DNA of 64,000 nucleotides from Elusimicrobiaceae bacterium (GCA_017525025.1 JAFXUJ010000001.1:62001-126000), one strand, 5' to 3'; shown: positions 1 through 9,200, numbered from the stretch's first letter. Program-made: numbers and translations. The notes: generated from the sequence alone by a model not told the origin.

Positions 1-1
1 A

Positions 2-1744
2 AGGGACACAATTACAGAATTGGAAATGCAGATTAGCCAATACCTGGTAGAAGTTTCCACCCGGCGCGATATTTACCGGGCGATTCGCGCCTATACGGAT
101 ACCCACCCGCAATTGGATCCCGTACAAGCCAAGCTTGTTAAAGAAATGTTAATTGGGTTTAAATACAAAGGGATGGATTTAAATGATAAAGATTTGGAAA
201 CTTTCCGGGAACTTAACAAAGAAGAAGCCCAATATACCATTAACTTTGATAAAAACATCCGCGAATATAAAGATCCGCTTTATGTAACGCAAGAACAGTT
301 AAAAGGGTTAGGGGAAGATTATATCCAAAAATTAGAAAAAACAGCTGACGGGAAATACACCGTTACGCTAGACTATCCGGACGTTGTTCCTTTCATGCGT
401 AGCGCGGAAGACGAAAAAGCCCGCCAACAATTGGAATACAAATACAATCGCCGCGGCGGGGAGCAGAACGTAACGTTGTTAGAAAAAACGCTTACGCTGC
501 GTCGGCAAGCCGCTCATTTGCTGGGTTACAAAACATTTGCCGATTTACAATTGGAAGACCGCATGGCTAAAAATCCGCAACGGGTGATGGATTTTCTAAA
601 AGATTTGCAGAAAAAATTAACCCCTTTTGGGAAAAAAGAAACCAAAAACTTGGTAGCCTATAAAAATGAAAAAACAGGCAAAAAGTCTCGCGTGCTTTAT
701 CCGTGGGAGAGCGCTTATTGGGGCTATCAATATAGCAAAGAACATCTTAATTTGGATAGCGAAAAAATAAAAGAATATTTCCCTTCACAGGTTGTTATTG
801 ACGGTATGTTAGATTTATTTGGGGGGCTTTTTGGCATTACGTTTGAGCCGGTTAATATTCCCGTTTGGCACCCGGACGTAAAAGCTTTTGCTATCAAAGA
901 TGCACAAGATAAACATTTAATTGCGTACTTCTACATGGATTTATATCCGCGTGAAGGCAAATATAAACACGCAGCGTGTTTTGATTTGGTGGGGGGGGAA
1001 GAAAAACCGGACGGAACGTATCAAACTCCGTTCGTGGCCATTGTGGCCAATATGAATAAGCCCTCCAAAGAAACACCCTCCTTGCTAAAACACGGCGAGG
1101 TGGAAACCTTGTTCCATGAATTCGGCCACGTATTGCACAACGCACTTACTCGTGCCAAATACAGTGCCTTTGCGGGCACAAACGTCAGTTGGGATTTCGT
1201 AGAAGCTCCCAGCCAATTGTTGGAACGCTGGGCCTGGGAACCGCAGGTGCTTAAAAAAATTAGCAAACATTATAAGACGGGCGAGTCCTTGCCGGACGAT
1301 TTAATAGAACGCATGATTGCGGCCAAGAATTTCGGCACAGCTACGGCCTATTTGCGGCAAAACTTTTTTGCCCAGTATGATATGTTATTGCACACAATGG
1401 ATAAAACGCCGGACACCACGAAACTATATTTTGATTTAACGAAAAAAATCTGTCATATCCATCTAACCAAAAACACCATTCCGCAAGCGGCTTTCGGGCA
1501 TATTATGGGCGGATATGATGCGGGCTATTATGGGTATTTGTGGTCGGAAGTAATTGCGGAAGATTTTTTCAGCGAGTTTAAAAAACAAGGGGTTTTCAAT
1601 CCGCAAATCGGATTAAAATTCCGTCGGGAAATCTTGGAAAAAGGCGGTACTTTGGAAGAAGAAGAGATGGTGCGTAACTTTTTAGGCCGCCCGGCAGAAA
1701 ACGAACCGTTTTTGCGGTCCTTGGGATTAAAAAAAGGGGAATAA
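2..1744 (+). CDS. M3 family zinc metallopeptidase, 5' end cut by window
   Basis: Thimet-oligopeptidase/Dcp-type peptidase that would degrade short peptides. The frame is open from base 2 with no stop, so the true start lies upstream. The first in-window starts (TTG at 20, ATG at 26) are probably internal, since family members run to about 680-700 residues and 581 codons are visible. The zinc site HEFGHVLH is at about residues 366-373 counted from base 20. The downstream stretch GTNVSWDFVEAPSQ contains the Glu that is normally the third zinc ligand. No signal peptide can be judged because the N-terminus is missing. coaW begins one base after the stop, which suggests cotranscription. Family call is secure; substrate unknown. 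Confidence 0.9.
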   Translation, partial: RDTITELEMQISQYLVEVSTRRDIYRAIRAYTDTHPQLDPVQAKLVKEMLIGFKYKGMDLNDKDLETFRELNKEEAQYTINFDKNIREYKDPLYVTQEQLKGLGEDYIQKLEKTADGKYTVTLDYPDVVPFMRSAEDEKARQQLEYKYNRRGGEQNVTLLEKTLTLRRQAAHLLGYKTFADLQLEDRMAKNPQRVMDFLKDLQKKLTPFGKKETKNLVAYKNEKTGKKSRVLYPWESAYWGYQYSKEHLNLDSEKIKEYFPSQVVIDGMLDLFGGLFGITFEPVNIPVWHPDVKAFAIKDAQDKHLIAYFYMDLYPREGKYKHAACFDLVGGEEKPDGTYQTPFVAIVANMNKPSKETPSLLKHGEVETLFHEFGHVLHNALTRAKYSAFAGTNVSWDFVEAPSQLLERWAWEPQVLKKISKHYKTGESLPDDLIERMIAAKNFGTATAYLRQNFFAQYDMLLHTMDKTPDTTKLYFDLTKKICHIHLTKNTIPQAAFGHIMGGYDAGYYGYLWSEVIAEDFFSEFKKQGVFNPQIGLKFRREILEKGGTLEEEEMVRNFLGRPAENEPFLRSLGLKKGE

Positions 1745-1745
1745 T

Positions 1746-2579
1746 ATGAGCGTGGTTATTGGAATTGATGTAGGCGGTTCCACAACAAAAATCGTTGGGT
1801 ACACGGATAGCGGGAAGTTGGTTTCCGTACAAAAGGTAGAAGCAGCCGATCCGCAAACGTCGGCTTACGGTGCCTTGGGAAAATTTATTAACGAAAACAA
1901 TTTATCATTAACAGATGTAACCCAAATTATTCTAACCGGTGTGGGGGCCGCCCTTTTTAAGAAAAATGTTTACGGAATTGCTACGTCTACCGTGGATGAA
2001 TTTCAAGCTATCGGTTTAGGCGGGTTGGAACTTTCCGGCAAAAAAGAAGGGCTCATTGTGAGCATGGGCACCGGCACGGCTTTTGTCCGTGCGGGGCAGG
2101 AAGGAATTTATCACATCGGCGGTTCGGGTGTAGGCGGCGGTACCGTGTTGGGTTTATGTAGCCAAATGTGTGGGGCAACTTCTTTTAAGACGGTGGAAGA
2201 ATTAGCAGCGGCCGGCTCGTTAAGCAAAGTGGATTTAAACATTAAAGATATTAGCACCGGGCACATTGTTACATTATCCCCGGACACAACGGCTTCCAAC
2301 TTTGGGAAAATGGAAGACGAAGCGTCTCACGCCGACATCGCGCTTGGTGTACTTAACATGACGTTTCAAACCATTGGCATGATGGCGGTTTTTGCTTGTC
2401 GCAACGACCGGGTAAAAGATGTTATTTTAACAGGGACGCTTTCTCAAGTTCCGTTTGCCAAAACGGTTTTCCAAGCGTTGCACAAAATGCACGGTATTAA
2501 CTTTATTATTCCGCCCAATGCGCTATATGCTACGGCAACGGGGGCGGCTTTGTCATATTTGCAAAAAAATAAAAAATGA
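1746..2579 (+). CDS. coaW: Type II pantothenate kinase
   Basis: Phosphorylates pantothenate, the first step of coenzyme A synthesis. The N-terminal phosphate-binding loop GIDVGGSTTK is at residues 6-15, and a second ATPase-fold glycine motif, SMGTGT, is at about 106-111, as in eukaryote/Staphylococcus-type PanK (ASKHA fold). At 277 residues it has the normal bacterial length. It starts one base after the M3 peptidase stop and overlaps the next gene by 4 bp (ATGA), so it is translationally coupled. coaD, a later CoA step, lies far away at 52141. Type II enzymes usually resist CoA feedback; that is family knowledge and is not visible here. Confidence 0.88.
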   Translation: MSVVIGIDVGGSTTKIVGYTDSGKLVSVQKVEAADPQTSAYGALGKFINENNLSLTDVTQIILTGVGAALFKKNVYGIATSTVDEFQAIGLGGLELSGKKEGLIVSMGTGTAFVRAGQEGIYHIGGSGVGGGTVLGLCSQMCGATSFKTVEELAAAGSLSKVDLNIKDISTGHIVTLSPDTTASNFGKMEDEASHADIALGVLNMTFQTIGMMAVFACRNDRVKDVILTGTLSQVPFAKTVFQALHKMHGINFIIPPNALYATATGAALSYLQKNKK

Positions 2580-3400
2580 ACACAGCGGCTAACGAATCAT
2601 ATAAAAAATCCAGCTTTGGTCCCGCTTTTTTCTTTTTATCCGAATCGCGGCGGGAGGCCTTGGCCTCGTACTATGAATTTTGCCGTTTAATGGATGATAT
2701 CGCTGACGAGCCGACAGTCAAAGAACCGTTAAAAGAATTAGATTTTTGGCAAGAAGAAGTAAACCGAATTTTCAATGCTACCCCGCAAACAACTTTAGGC
2801 AAACACCTGGTTCACACGATAAATCGTTTTGGACTAACGCCGGATCGTTTTTTGTTATTAATAGAGGGGATGAGGGCTGATTTGCAACAGAAAAGGTATA
2901 CCACCCTGAAAGATTTGGAGTGGTACTTGCACCGGGTGGCCGTAGTGGTAGGAATGGCTACTTTGGATATTTTAGAAATAAAAGGCCCCATCGCCGAAAA
3001 GTTAGCGCAGGAGTTGGGGCGGGCGGTACAACTTACGAATATCATTCGGGACGTGCCCGAGGATGCCCGCTTGGGACGGGTATATTTGCCGCAAGAATTA
3101 CTCACGCGCCATGGCTTAGCTCGTGAAGATATTTTAACAGGTCAAAAACTTGATAAACGTGCTGCGTTGTTAGGTAAGATGGCTGATTTAGCACAATCTT
3201 ACTATCGTGCGGCCTTTAATACCATGCAGGAGTTGCCCCGTTTAAAAATGTTACCCTGCCGCATGATGGGGTATGTATATGCTAAAAATCTTGCTAAAAT
3301 AAGAAAGATGGGTTTTTCATTCCGTTCCCCTGTTAAATTGACAAAGCTGGAAAAGGGGGCAGGAGTTTTAGATGCGTTATTCAAAACGGTTTTTTCTTAA
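2576..3400 (+). CDS. Squalene/phytoene synthase family prenyltransferase
   Basis: Head-to-head condensation of two prenyl diphosphates. Both Asp-rich Mg-binding motifs are present: DDIAD at residues 40-44 and DVPED at 159-163, the latter in the usual context NIIRDVPEDARLGRVYLP. Length 274 residues is typical of HpnC/HpnD-like and CrtB-like enzymes. No squalene desaturase or cyclase gene is nearby, so product (presqualene diphosphate, squalene or phytoene) cannot be decided. It overlaps coaW by 4 bp and the following TPR gene by 29 bp. Confidence 0.88.
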   Translation: MNTAANESYKKSSFGPAFFFLSESRREALASYYEFCRLMDDIADEPTVKEPLKELDFWQEEVNRIFNATPQTTLGKHLVHTINRFGLTPDRFLLLIEGMRADLQQKRYTTLKDLEWYLHRVAVVVGMATLDILEIKGPIAEKLAQELGRAVQLTNIIRDVPEDARLGRVYLPQELLTRHGLAREDILTGQKLDKRAALLGKMADLAQSYYRAAFNTMQELPRLKMLPCRMMGYVYAKNLAKIRKMGFSFRSPVKLTKLEKGAGVLDALFKTVFS

Positions 3401-4718
3401 TTCGTTACTTTTTTCTTCCCTAATGCTTAGCGGCAACGTGTGGGCAGCCCATACGAAGAAATTGGACGCTTGTTTAGAGGAAGGAAAGCAAGCTTATTCC
3501 ACCCAGCAATTCGCGCAAGCCAAAGAAATTTTTGAGCGCTGTGTTAAAATTTCTCCGCGGGATGCCGAAGCGCGCATGTCCTTGGCAGGGATTCTTCTCA
3601 CGCTAGAAGATTTGGACGGGGCAGAAGCTTCTTTTAAAGCTGCTTTAAAAGAGATGAAACGCACCTCTCCTTACGTTTCATATGCGTATTCCATGTTGGG
3701 GGATATCGCCCTTAAACGTCAACGAAATGATGAAGCTTTTGACTGGTATACCAAATCGTTGGAGTCCAATGCCGCTAATGTTAATTCGTTAATCGGTAAA
3801 GGCGTTATTCGGGAATACCAAGGCGACAAAAAAGGCGCGGCGGAATTTTACCGCTCGGCCTTGGCCGTAGAGCCGCTGAATTTAATCGCCCGTAAGCGAC
3901 TTATCAATCTGGAGCCGGAATATTTTACGGACGAAGAAATTTTGGACGCCCTAAAACAGCGTTTTGCCGTACAACCGGAAGTAACGGAGTTAAGTGAAGA
4001 ACTTCGAAAACTTTTTTCTTCCATTCACCAAGCCGAACAACGCCGTGGGGTAGATTATTTAAAAAGCAAATTCCCCAGAATGCCGGCGGATTATATAGTT
4101 ACCCTTGAAAAAGGAACTGATTTTGAACGGGAAATTTTAACGTTGGCCGGTTACAAAGCCTTGCAAAAACATATCGGGCAAGATGCTATTGCTGTCTTTC
4201 AACAAGCCGGCGTGCCGATACAAGAAGTATTTAAATTGCGGGATTTGAAAGGGGGTAAAGTGTTCAACCAAGACAACACCCTCACCGAAAGCGGATATTT
4301 TGTATATACCGAAACTTTGAAAAACCGCAAAGCTTTCTTACGGCCCAACGAATCGTTGCCGCCGTCTAAAAAGTTTTTACAGCAACTGGCACAACGGGAA
4401 GCGGCTTTGAAAAAAGCCGGGTATATGGAAATCTCGCGCAAAGAGCTTAAATTTATTGAGAAGAAAACGAAATGCTCGTTAGAAACGCTCCGCTCTGATT
4501 TGGGATTATACGTGTTGCCGGTTACTAAAACGGCCCGCCGTTATTTTATTATCGCGCGCGAAACGCCGGATCCTAAAAAAAGTGTGCCGTTTTATTATTT
4601 AATGAAAGAGCGCGCCAAGGTAAACAAGTCTATTAAAGTGCCCAGAAATTCATTAGTGGAAAGCTATGCTTATTATGGTTATACGGTTTGTTTAGATGAC
4701 GGCAAACCGATACAATAA
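3372..4718 (+). CDS. Exported TPR-repeat protein
   Basis: 448 residues with a signal peptide ending near VWA-AH (about residue 26). Residues about 30-185 form tetratricopeptide-type helical repeats, with recognisable units around LEEGKQAYSTQQFAQAKEIF, ARMSLAGILLTLEDLDGAEA and SLIGKGVIREYQGDKKGAAE. The C-terminal half (about 200-448) is Lys/Arg-rich and matches no domain I know. It is the last gene of the unit, overlapping the prenyl synthase by 29 bp, and a hairpin terminator follows 22 bp after the stop. Probably a periplasmic scaffold; function unknown. Confidence 0.75.
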   Translation: MRYSKRFFLNSLLFSSLMLSGNVWAAHTKKLDACLEEGKQAYSTQQFAQAKEIFERCVKISPRDAEARMSLAGILLTLEDLDGAEASFKAALKEMKRTSPYVSYAYSMLGDIALKRQRNDEAFDWYTKSLESNAANVNSLIGKGVIREYQGDKKGAAEFYRSALAVEPLNLIARKRLINLEPEYFTDEEILDALKQRFAVQPEVTELSEELRKLFSSIHQAEQRRGVDYLKSKFPRMPADYIVTLEKGTDFEREILTLAGYKALQKHIGQDAIAVFQQAGVPIQEVFKLRDLKGGKVFNQDNTLTESGYFVYTETLKNRKAFLRPNESLPPSKKFLQQLAQREAALKKAGYMEISRKELKFIEKKTKCSLETLRSDLGLYVLPVTKTARRYFIIARETPDPKKSVPFYYLMKERAKVNKSIKVPRNSLVESYAYYGYTVCLDDGKPIQ

Positions 4719-4740
4719 ATCTAACATACATACGTACTCC

Positions 4741-4775
4741 GGCGGGTTAAACTTCGGTTTGACCCGCCCCTTTTT
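4741..4775 (+). terminator. Rho-independent terminator of the M3-coaW-TPR unit
   Basis: A 12-bp stem (GGCGGGTTAAAC paired with GTTTGACCCGCC, one G-T pair) with a TTCG loop is followed by CCTTTTT. It lies 22 bp after the TPR stop. Confidence 0.85.
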
Positions 4776-4776
4776 G

Positions 4777-4938
4777 TACTTTTTAGGCAAAAAGTATGTG
4801 CAAAACTTCTACTTACTTTTTCTGACAACAGAAAAAGTAACAAAAAGATTGCCGTCCCAGGGTGCCCTAAAAAGCAGACAAGCCGGAAAAATTTATAAAC
4901 TCGCTACGCTCAAACATATAAATTTTCTAATCCGGCTT
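4777..4938 (+). repeat. Cluster of palindromes upstream of a pilin
   Basis: Three nested inverted repeats lie in about 160 bp. TACTTTT/AAAAGTA spans 4777-4796. A perfect 12-bp pair, TTACTTTTTCTG/CAGAAAAAGTAA, lies at 4813-4824 and 4829-4840 with an ACAA loop. A longer imperfect pair has arms at 4880-4897 and 4917-4938, both ending in an AAGCCGGA-type sequence, with the loop containing CTCGCTACGCTC. This resembles a REP/MITE-like repetitive element, but only one copy is in the window, so repetitiveness in the genome is untested. Confidence 0.55.
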
Positions 4939-4946
4939 GGCGCTTT

Positions 4947-5492
4947 ATGCCGTCCGCAGGACCGGCACAAAGGGGGCGGAATAACCACGAACAACAAATC
5001 GGTATTACCTTAATAGAACTTTTGGTAGTAGTATTGATTATCGGTATTTTAGCCAGTGTAGCTTTGCCGCAATATCAAAAGACGGTGGAAAAAGCACGTG
5101 CGGCGGAAATGATTTCTTTTGTTGGCAATGCCAAAAAAGCGGTGTCCTTGTACTTATTGGAAAACGGCTTCCCGTCTTCCAATACCGAACTATTACAGTC
5201 GGGAGTTTTGACGGCGGATTTAACAAGTGGATTAGATTGTGCCTTAAGTCCTATTACTTGTTTTAGCAGATATTATGCATACGAAATCAACCGTAATTCT
5301 TCTGGTTGCCAAATAGTAGCACACCGGACGGTAGAACCAAACCAAAGCCAGAACTATCATTATAAGGGATCCTTGAGTACTACTGATGGAAAAACTTGGA
5401 TTGATAGTGTAAATGCTCTATCTGAGATTGGCCAGGTGAGTTGTAGAGAATTAGCGAAATTAGGTAATAACAGTTCGAATTGTTCTCTCTAA
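4947..5492 (+). CDS. Type IV pilin-like protein with an atypical leader
   Basis: Class III prepilin: the hydrophobic helix ITLIELLVVVLIIGILAS follows a Gly at residue 19, with Glu at mature position +5. The mature residue is Ile, not the Phe of two of the other three pilins. The 19-residue leader (MPSAGPAQRGRNNHEQQIG) is longer and unlike the MKNK-type leaders elsewhere. No ATG, GTG or TTG exists between 4947 and the helix, and there is no Shine-Dalgarno before 4947, so either this ATG is used or the original start was replaced by the palindromic element just upstream. The C-terminal domain has a CALSPITC cysteine pair. Could be a minor pilin or a partly disabled gene. Confidence 0.65.
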   Translation: MPSAGPAQRGRNNHEQQIGITLIELLVVVLIIGILASVALPQYQKTVEKARAAEMISFVGNAKKAVSLYLLENGFPSSNTELLQSGVLTADLTSGLDCALSPITCFSRYYAYEINRNSSGCQIVAHRTVEPNQSQNYHYKGSLSTTDGKTWIDSVNALSEIGQVSCRELAKLGNNSSNCSL

Positions 5493-5506
5493 ATCATGTT
5501 TATATA

Positions 5507-5538
5507 AAAACCCCGCTCTATATGGAGCGGGAGTTTTT
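5507..5538. terminator. Bidirectional terminator between pilin and murD
   Basis: A 7-bp stem CCCGCTC/GAGCGGG (5512-5518, 5525-5531) is flanked by an A run on the left and a T run on the right, so it can serve both convergent genes. The murD stop lies inside the right T run. Confidence 0.8.
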
Positions 5539-6926
5539 TATTTAGCGTCGGTACGTTCTTTAAAAATGCGGGCGTCTACGAGGCGTTTAAATACGCGGCC
5601 GCGGTGCTCATAGCTTTTAAATTGGTCAAACGAGGCGCACGCCGGAGAAAGTAATACAATATCTCCGCGGGTGGCGCCGTCCATGGCCACTTGAACCGCT
5701 TTATCCAACGTATAACAGCGGATAACCTCAACCCCGGGGAGTTCTTTTTCTATTTTATCCATGGCTTCGCCGATAGTCAGCACTCGCTTGCAATAATCTT
5801 GCAGATAGGGGCGTAAAATTTCGTAAGAGGCTCCTTTATCACGCCCGCCTAAAATCAACCAAATATTGCGGCATTTTTCAAAACTCTTTAAGGCGGTAAC
5901 GGTAGAATCCAAATTAGTGGCTTTGGAGTCGTTTACGTAAATCACACCCCGGTGGTAAGCAAATTGCTCAATACGGTGTTCCATGGCTTCAAAATGATCA
6001 AAGGCTTCCTGCACGGTATCGGCAGGCACGCCCGCGCTAAGGGCCATTAAAGCGGCGGCCATGGCATTTTCCACATTGTGAATGCCCTTTAAATGCGGAG
6101 GATGAAGTTGGTGTCCCTCGCTAAAAATCATTTCGTCGCCATCAAAAAACACATTGGTTTTTAATAAATGTTTTGGTTGCGTGGAGAAAGCCAACACGCG
6201 GCTTCTTGTTTTGGCAGAGAGATCCACACAGAAAGCGTCGGCGCCGTTTACAACCAAGACGTCACTTGCGTGTTGGTTTTTAAAAATTTTTCCCTTCGCT
6301 TTCACATAATTTTTCATCCCGCCGTGGTGTTCCAAATGATCGGGGGTAATATTTAAAATACACGCTACACGCGGCCGGAAATAAGAACTGTCTTCCAGTT
6401 GATAACTGGATACTTCTATTACCACATCATCTTCCGGGCGGATTTTATCCACGCAAATAGAGACGGGTTGCCCGATATTTCCGCATACCCACACGGTTTT
6501 TTTGCCGCCTGTCCGGCGGGCATGAATTTTTAAAATTTCACCTAATAAGGCCGTGGTTGTGGTTTTGCCGTTTGTGCCGGTAACGGCAAAAACGCGTGCC
6601 TCTTTGGGCACAAACGATAAAGCTGCTTCTAATTCGCTAAACACGGGAATTCCGCGCTTTTTGCCTTCCAGCAAAACGGGTGCTTTGGGAGAAATGCCGG
6701 GGCTTTTGATCCAAAAATCGCAATTAAATAATTCTGCGCTATGGCCGCCGGTTTCTACCTGGATTCCTGCAGAGATTGTGAGCAATTTGGCGTGCGGAAC
6801 GGAAGATTCCTCACTGATCAATACGGCTACGCCGTGTTTGTGCAATAGCTCGGCAACCGCTTGGCCGCTTTTGCCCAGCCCCAGCACGCCCGCTTTTTTA
6901 CCTTGCCATTCGCTTGGCTTAAACAT
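5538..6926 (-). CDS. murD: UDP-N-acetylmuramoylalanine--D-glutamate ligase
   Basis: Adds D-glutamate to UDP-MurNAc-L-Ala in the cytoplasm. The Rossmann-type N-terminus VLGLGKSG, the ATP loop GTNGKTTT at residues 117-124 and the central-domain motif TPDHLEHHG are all present. I place the start at MFKPSEWQG (6926) because AGGAG lies 7 nt before it; the longer frame to 6995 runs inside murE. This gives 462 residues, normal for MurD. It overlaps the murE 3' end by 8 bp. murF, mraY, murG and ftsW are not adjacent, so this is a split dcw cluster. Confidence 0.95.
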   Translation of the reverse strand: MFKPSEWQGKKAGVLGLGKSGQAVAELLHKHGVAVLISEESSVPHAKLLTISAGIQVETGGHSAELFNCDFWIKSPGISPKAPVLLEGKKRGIPVFSELEAALSFVPKEARVFAVTGTNGKTTTTALLGEILKIHARRTGGKKTVWVCGNIGQPVSICVDKIRPEDDVVIEVSSYQLEDSSYFRPRVACILNITPDHLEHHGGMKNYVKAKGKIFKNQHASDVLVVNGADAFCVDLSAKTRSRVLAFSTQPKHLLKTNVFFDGDEMIFSEGHQLHPPHLKGIHNVENAMAAALMALSAGVPADTVQEAFDHFEAMEHRIEQFAYHRGVIYVNDSKATNLDSTVTALKSFEKCRNIWLILGGRDKGASYEILRPYLQDYCKRVLTIGEAMDKIEKELPGVEVIRCYTLDKAVQVAMDGATRGDIVLLSPACASFDQFKSYEHRGRVFKRLVDARIFKERTDAK

Positions 6927-8373
6927 ATTTTTTCTCCTGCAAAAAACGGAAAATTTCTTCTTGATCGGAAAAGTGCTTTTTTTCCGTTCCGACAAGTTGG
7001 TAGTTTTCGTGTCCCTTCCCCGCCACGATTACAATATCATTTTTTTGTGCTTGGGAGAGCGCTTGGCGGATCGCTTCGGCACGATCGGGGATAATTTCGT
7101 AATTGGTATATTCTTTCATCCCGGCCAAGATATCATTGAAAATTTGTTTTGGATCTTCACACCGCGGGTTATCATTTGTTAAAAATACGCGGTCTGCCTG
7201 CGCACAGGCCGTATGTCCCATAAGCGGGCGTTTGGTGCGATCGCGCTGGCCGCCACAACCAAAAACAAGCAAAATTTTCCCTTTTGCAAAAGGTTTCACC
7301 GTCGCCAGAGCGCGTTCTAACGATTCGTTTGTATAGGCGAAATCCACAAAAGCAAAGAACGCTTGTTTTCCGCTGATGCGTTCCATACGCCCCGGAACGC
7401 CGGGCAAGGCAGCTAAGCCTCGTACAAGATCGGCCTGAGAGATTCCGTTAGCGGCAGCGGCCGCCCACGCCGCCAGGGCATTATACACATTGTGCCGGCC
7501 TAATAGGTTAATGCGTGCCGGGGTTCCGTTTATTTCAAATTCCGTATGAGTCAAAAACTCACGGATGTTGGTCGCCCGAAAATCAGCCGAATTTTTTTGT
7601 GCAAAAGTGATGATGTTTACCCGTCCTTTTAACATTTCTGCCAACCGTTGCCCGTATTCGTCATCTACGTTAATAACAGCGGTTTTAGTTGGTTTCGGGT
7701 TTTGCGGATCGGCTAAATTTTCAAACAGTTTGCATTTAGCCTGGAAATAATTTTCAAAAGTTTGGTGAAAATCCAAATGATCCCGTTGCAAATTAGTAAA
7801 AATAGCCGTATCGTACCAAATGTGCCGCACCCGTTGTAATTCCAACGCGTGGGAAGAAACTTCCATCACTACTTTTTGGCAATTTTCTTTTTTCATTTGG
7901 GCCAGTAATTTAAATAACGGCAAGGCCGCGGGAGTCGTGTTCGGGGCGTCGCAAATTTTTCGTCCGCCGATGCGGTAATTAACCGTTCCCAAGGCGCCTA
8001 CTTTCTGCCCGGACGCGGTAAAAATACTTTCCAGCAGATAAGCGATAGAAGTTTTCCCTTTGGTCCCCGTAACGCCGATCATACAAAGGTCATCAGAAGG
8101 TCTGCCATAGAATTCATAAGCGGCGTCGGCCATGTCTTTATCAATATCGGCCGATCGGTAGAACGCAACGGGGCAATTTTCGGGTGCGTTTTGCGCGGAG
8201 ACAATTAAAACCGCTCCGTTTTGGACGGCTTGTGCGATAAAAGAATTTCCGTCTACGTTGGCTCCTTTTAATGCAAAAAAGACAAATCCGGGTTGCACGT
8301 CCTGCGCCCGAAAAGTTAGGCCGACAATATGCAAGCCCGCTTGGCGGGCTTTTTCTAATACAAAACTGCTCAT
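6919..8373 (-). CDS. murE: UDP-MurNAc-tripeptide synthetase (mDAP-adding)
   Basis: Mur ligase adding the third stem residue. The ATP loop GTKGKTS is at residues 103-109. The specificity motif DNPR, in the context TNDNPRCEDP, is the version typical of meso-diaminopimelate enzymes, which agrees with dapA/asd/dapB at 44-47 kb. Length 484 residues is standard. The start has no clear Shine-Dalgarno. An extended -10-like TGATACCAT ends 6 nt before the ATG, so a leaderless transcript is possible in addition to readthrough from tilS 39 bp upstream. Confidence 0.95.
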   Translation of the reverse strand: MSSFVLEKARQAGLHIVGLTFRAQDVQPGFVFFALKGANVDGNSFIAQAVQNGAVLIVSAQNAPENCPVAFYRSADIDKDMADAAYEFYGRPSDDLCMIGVTGTKGKTSIAYLLESIFTASGQKVGALGTVNYRIGGRKICDAPNTTPAALPLFKLLAQMKKENCQKVVMEVSSHALELQRVRHIWYDTAIFTNLQRDHLDFHQTFENYFQAKCKLFENLADPQNPKPTKTAVINVDDEYGQRLAEMLKGRVNIITFAQKNSADFRATNIREFLTHTEFEINGTPARINLLGRHNVYNALAAWAAAAANGISQADLVRGLAALPGVPGRMERISGKQAFFAFVDFAYTNESLERALATVKPFAKGKILLVFGCGGQRDRTKRPLMGHTACAQADRVFLTNDNPRCEDPKQIFNDILAGMKEYTNYEIIPDRAEAIRQALSQAQKNDIVIVAGKGHENYQLVGTEKKHFSDQEEIFRFLQEKKYV

Positions 8374-8412
8374 ACCTAAATGGTATCAAATTGAGAGAAT
8401 GAAAGAAATGTT

Positions 8413-9156
8413 TTAACGGGAGAAGTTTTTTTCAGCCAGCCAATCGGCTAATTCTTGCGTCATGCGAGCCAAGTGTTGGCGGATTTGCGGCTGCTTGGTT
8501 TCTAAAAGCGGGAGCAGCGTTTGGCGAATCCAGTTACGGGTAAAAGTTTCGTCAAAGTTGCTTTCGTCGGTAATATGCGGCAGTTTATTCTGTGCCAAAT
8601 ATTGCTCCGCTTCCTGCCGGGTAATGCACAGAAGCGGGCGGACAATTTCCACTCCTTTTCCAAGCGGCCTGCGTAGAGGAATGCCGGCGAGGCCTTTGGC
8701 CCGGGTGCCCCGCAATAAATTAAGCAAGAACGTTTCGGCTTGGTCATCCAAATGGTGGGCGAGGGCGACTTTGGTGGCGCCGTATTGACGGGCCACTTTT
8801 AAAAAAATTTCATACCGGGCTTTGCGGGCAGCATGTTCCGGGCTGAGTTTGGTTTCCCGGGCTAATTTTTTTACCTGGGCCTTACAAGCGACAAATTCTA
8901 TCTGCAAGTCTTTGCATAATTTTTTGCAAAAGCGTTGATCGGCTGTGGCGGCCGATGCGCGCAAACCGTGGTTAACGTGCAAAGCTACGAGCCGGAAATG
9001 CTTTTCAGCGGCCAGGTAACGCAAAAAATGAAGTAAACAGACGGAATCAATGCCCCCGCTTAACCCCACCAAAACGGTATCTTTGCGGGAGATTAGTTGA
9101 GTAGCTAGGGCTCGCATACGGGGCAAGACGGAAGCATTAAATGTTTTTTTTGCCAT
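8413..9156 (-). CDS. tilS: tRNA(Ile)-lysidine synthase
   Basis: Modifies C34 of tRNA-Ile(CAU) to lysidine. The PP-loop SGGIDS is at residues 33-38, followed by the family signature HVNHGLR and later HHLDDQAET. Start set at MAKKTFN (9156), not the upstream MCFPHLL, because the extra residues would be a hydrophobic leader out of keeping with a cytosolic enzyme and a -10 box (TATACT) occupies that stretch. At 247 residues it is a short form that lacks the C-terminal domain of the E. coli enzyme. First gene of tilS-murE-murD. Confidence 0.92.
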   Translation of the reverse strand: MAKKTFNASVLPRMRALATQLISRKDTVLVGLSGGIDSVCLLHFLRYLAAEKHFRLVALHVNHGLRASAATADQRFCKKLCKDLQIEFVACKAQVKKLARETKLSPEHAARKARYEIFLKVARQYGATKVALAHHLDDQAETFLLNLLRGTRAKGLAGIPLRRPLGKGVEIVRPLLCITRQEAEQYLAQNKLPHITDESNFDETFTRNWIRQTLLPLLETKQPQIRQHLARMTQELADWLAEKNFSR

Positions 9157-9163
9157 ATAAAAA

Positions 9164-9169
9164 AGTATA
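9164..9169 (-). promoter_or_regulatory. -10 box for tilS, leaderless spacing
   Basis: TATACT on the minus strand ends 7 nt before the tilS ATG. No Shine-Dalgarno is visible between them. The -35 match (TTTCCC, spacing 17) is weak. Confidence 0.4.
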
Positions 9170-9200
9170 ATAAATAAAAGGAGATGGGGAAAGCACACCT

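Noticed and set aside
4813-4840. Perfect hairpin as a second terminator for the TPR unit
   Set aside because: It is followed by CAAAAAG and not a T run, so it fits a repeat element better than a terminator.
4696-5013. 105-codon ORF across the terminator and palindromes
   Set aside because: It reads through a clear terminator and three inverted repeats, has no ribosome site and overlaps both real genes.
6553-7182. 209-codon plus-strand ORF opposite murD/murE
   Set aside because: Antisense shadow of two clear Mur ligase genes.
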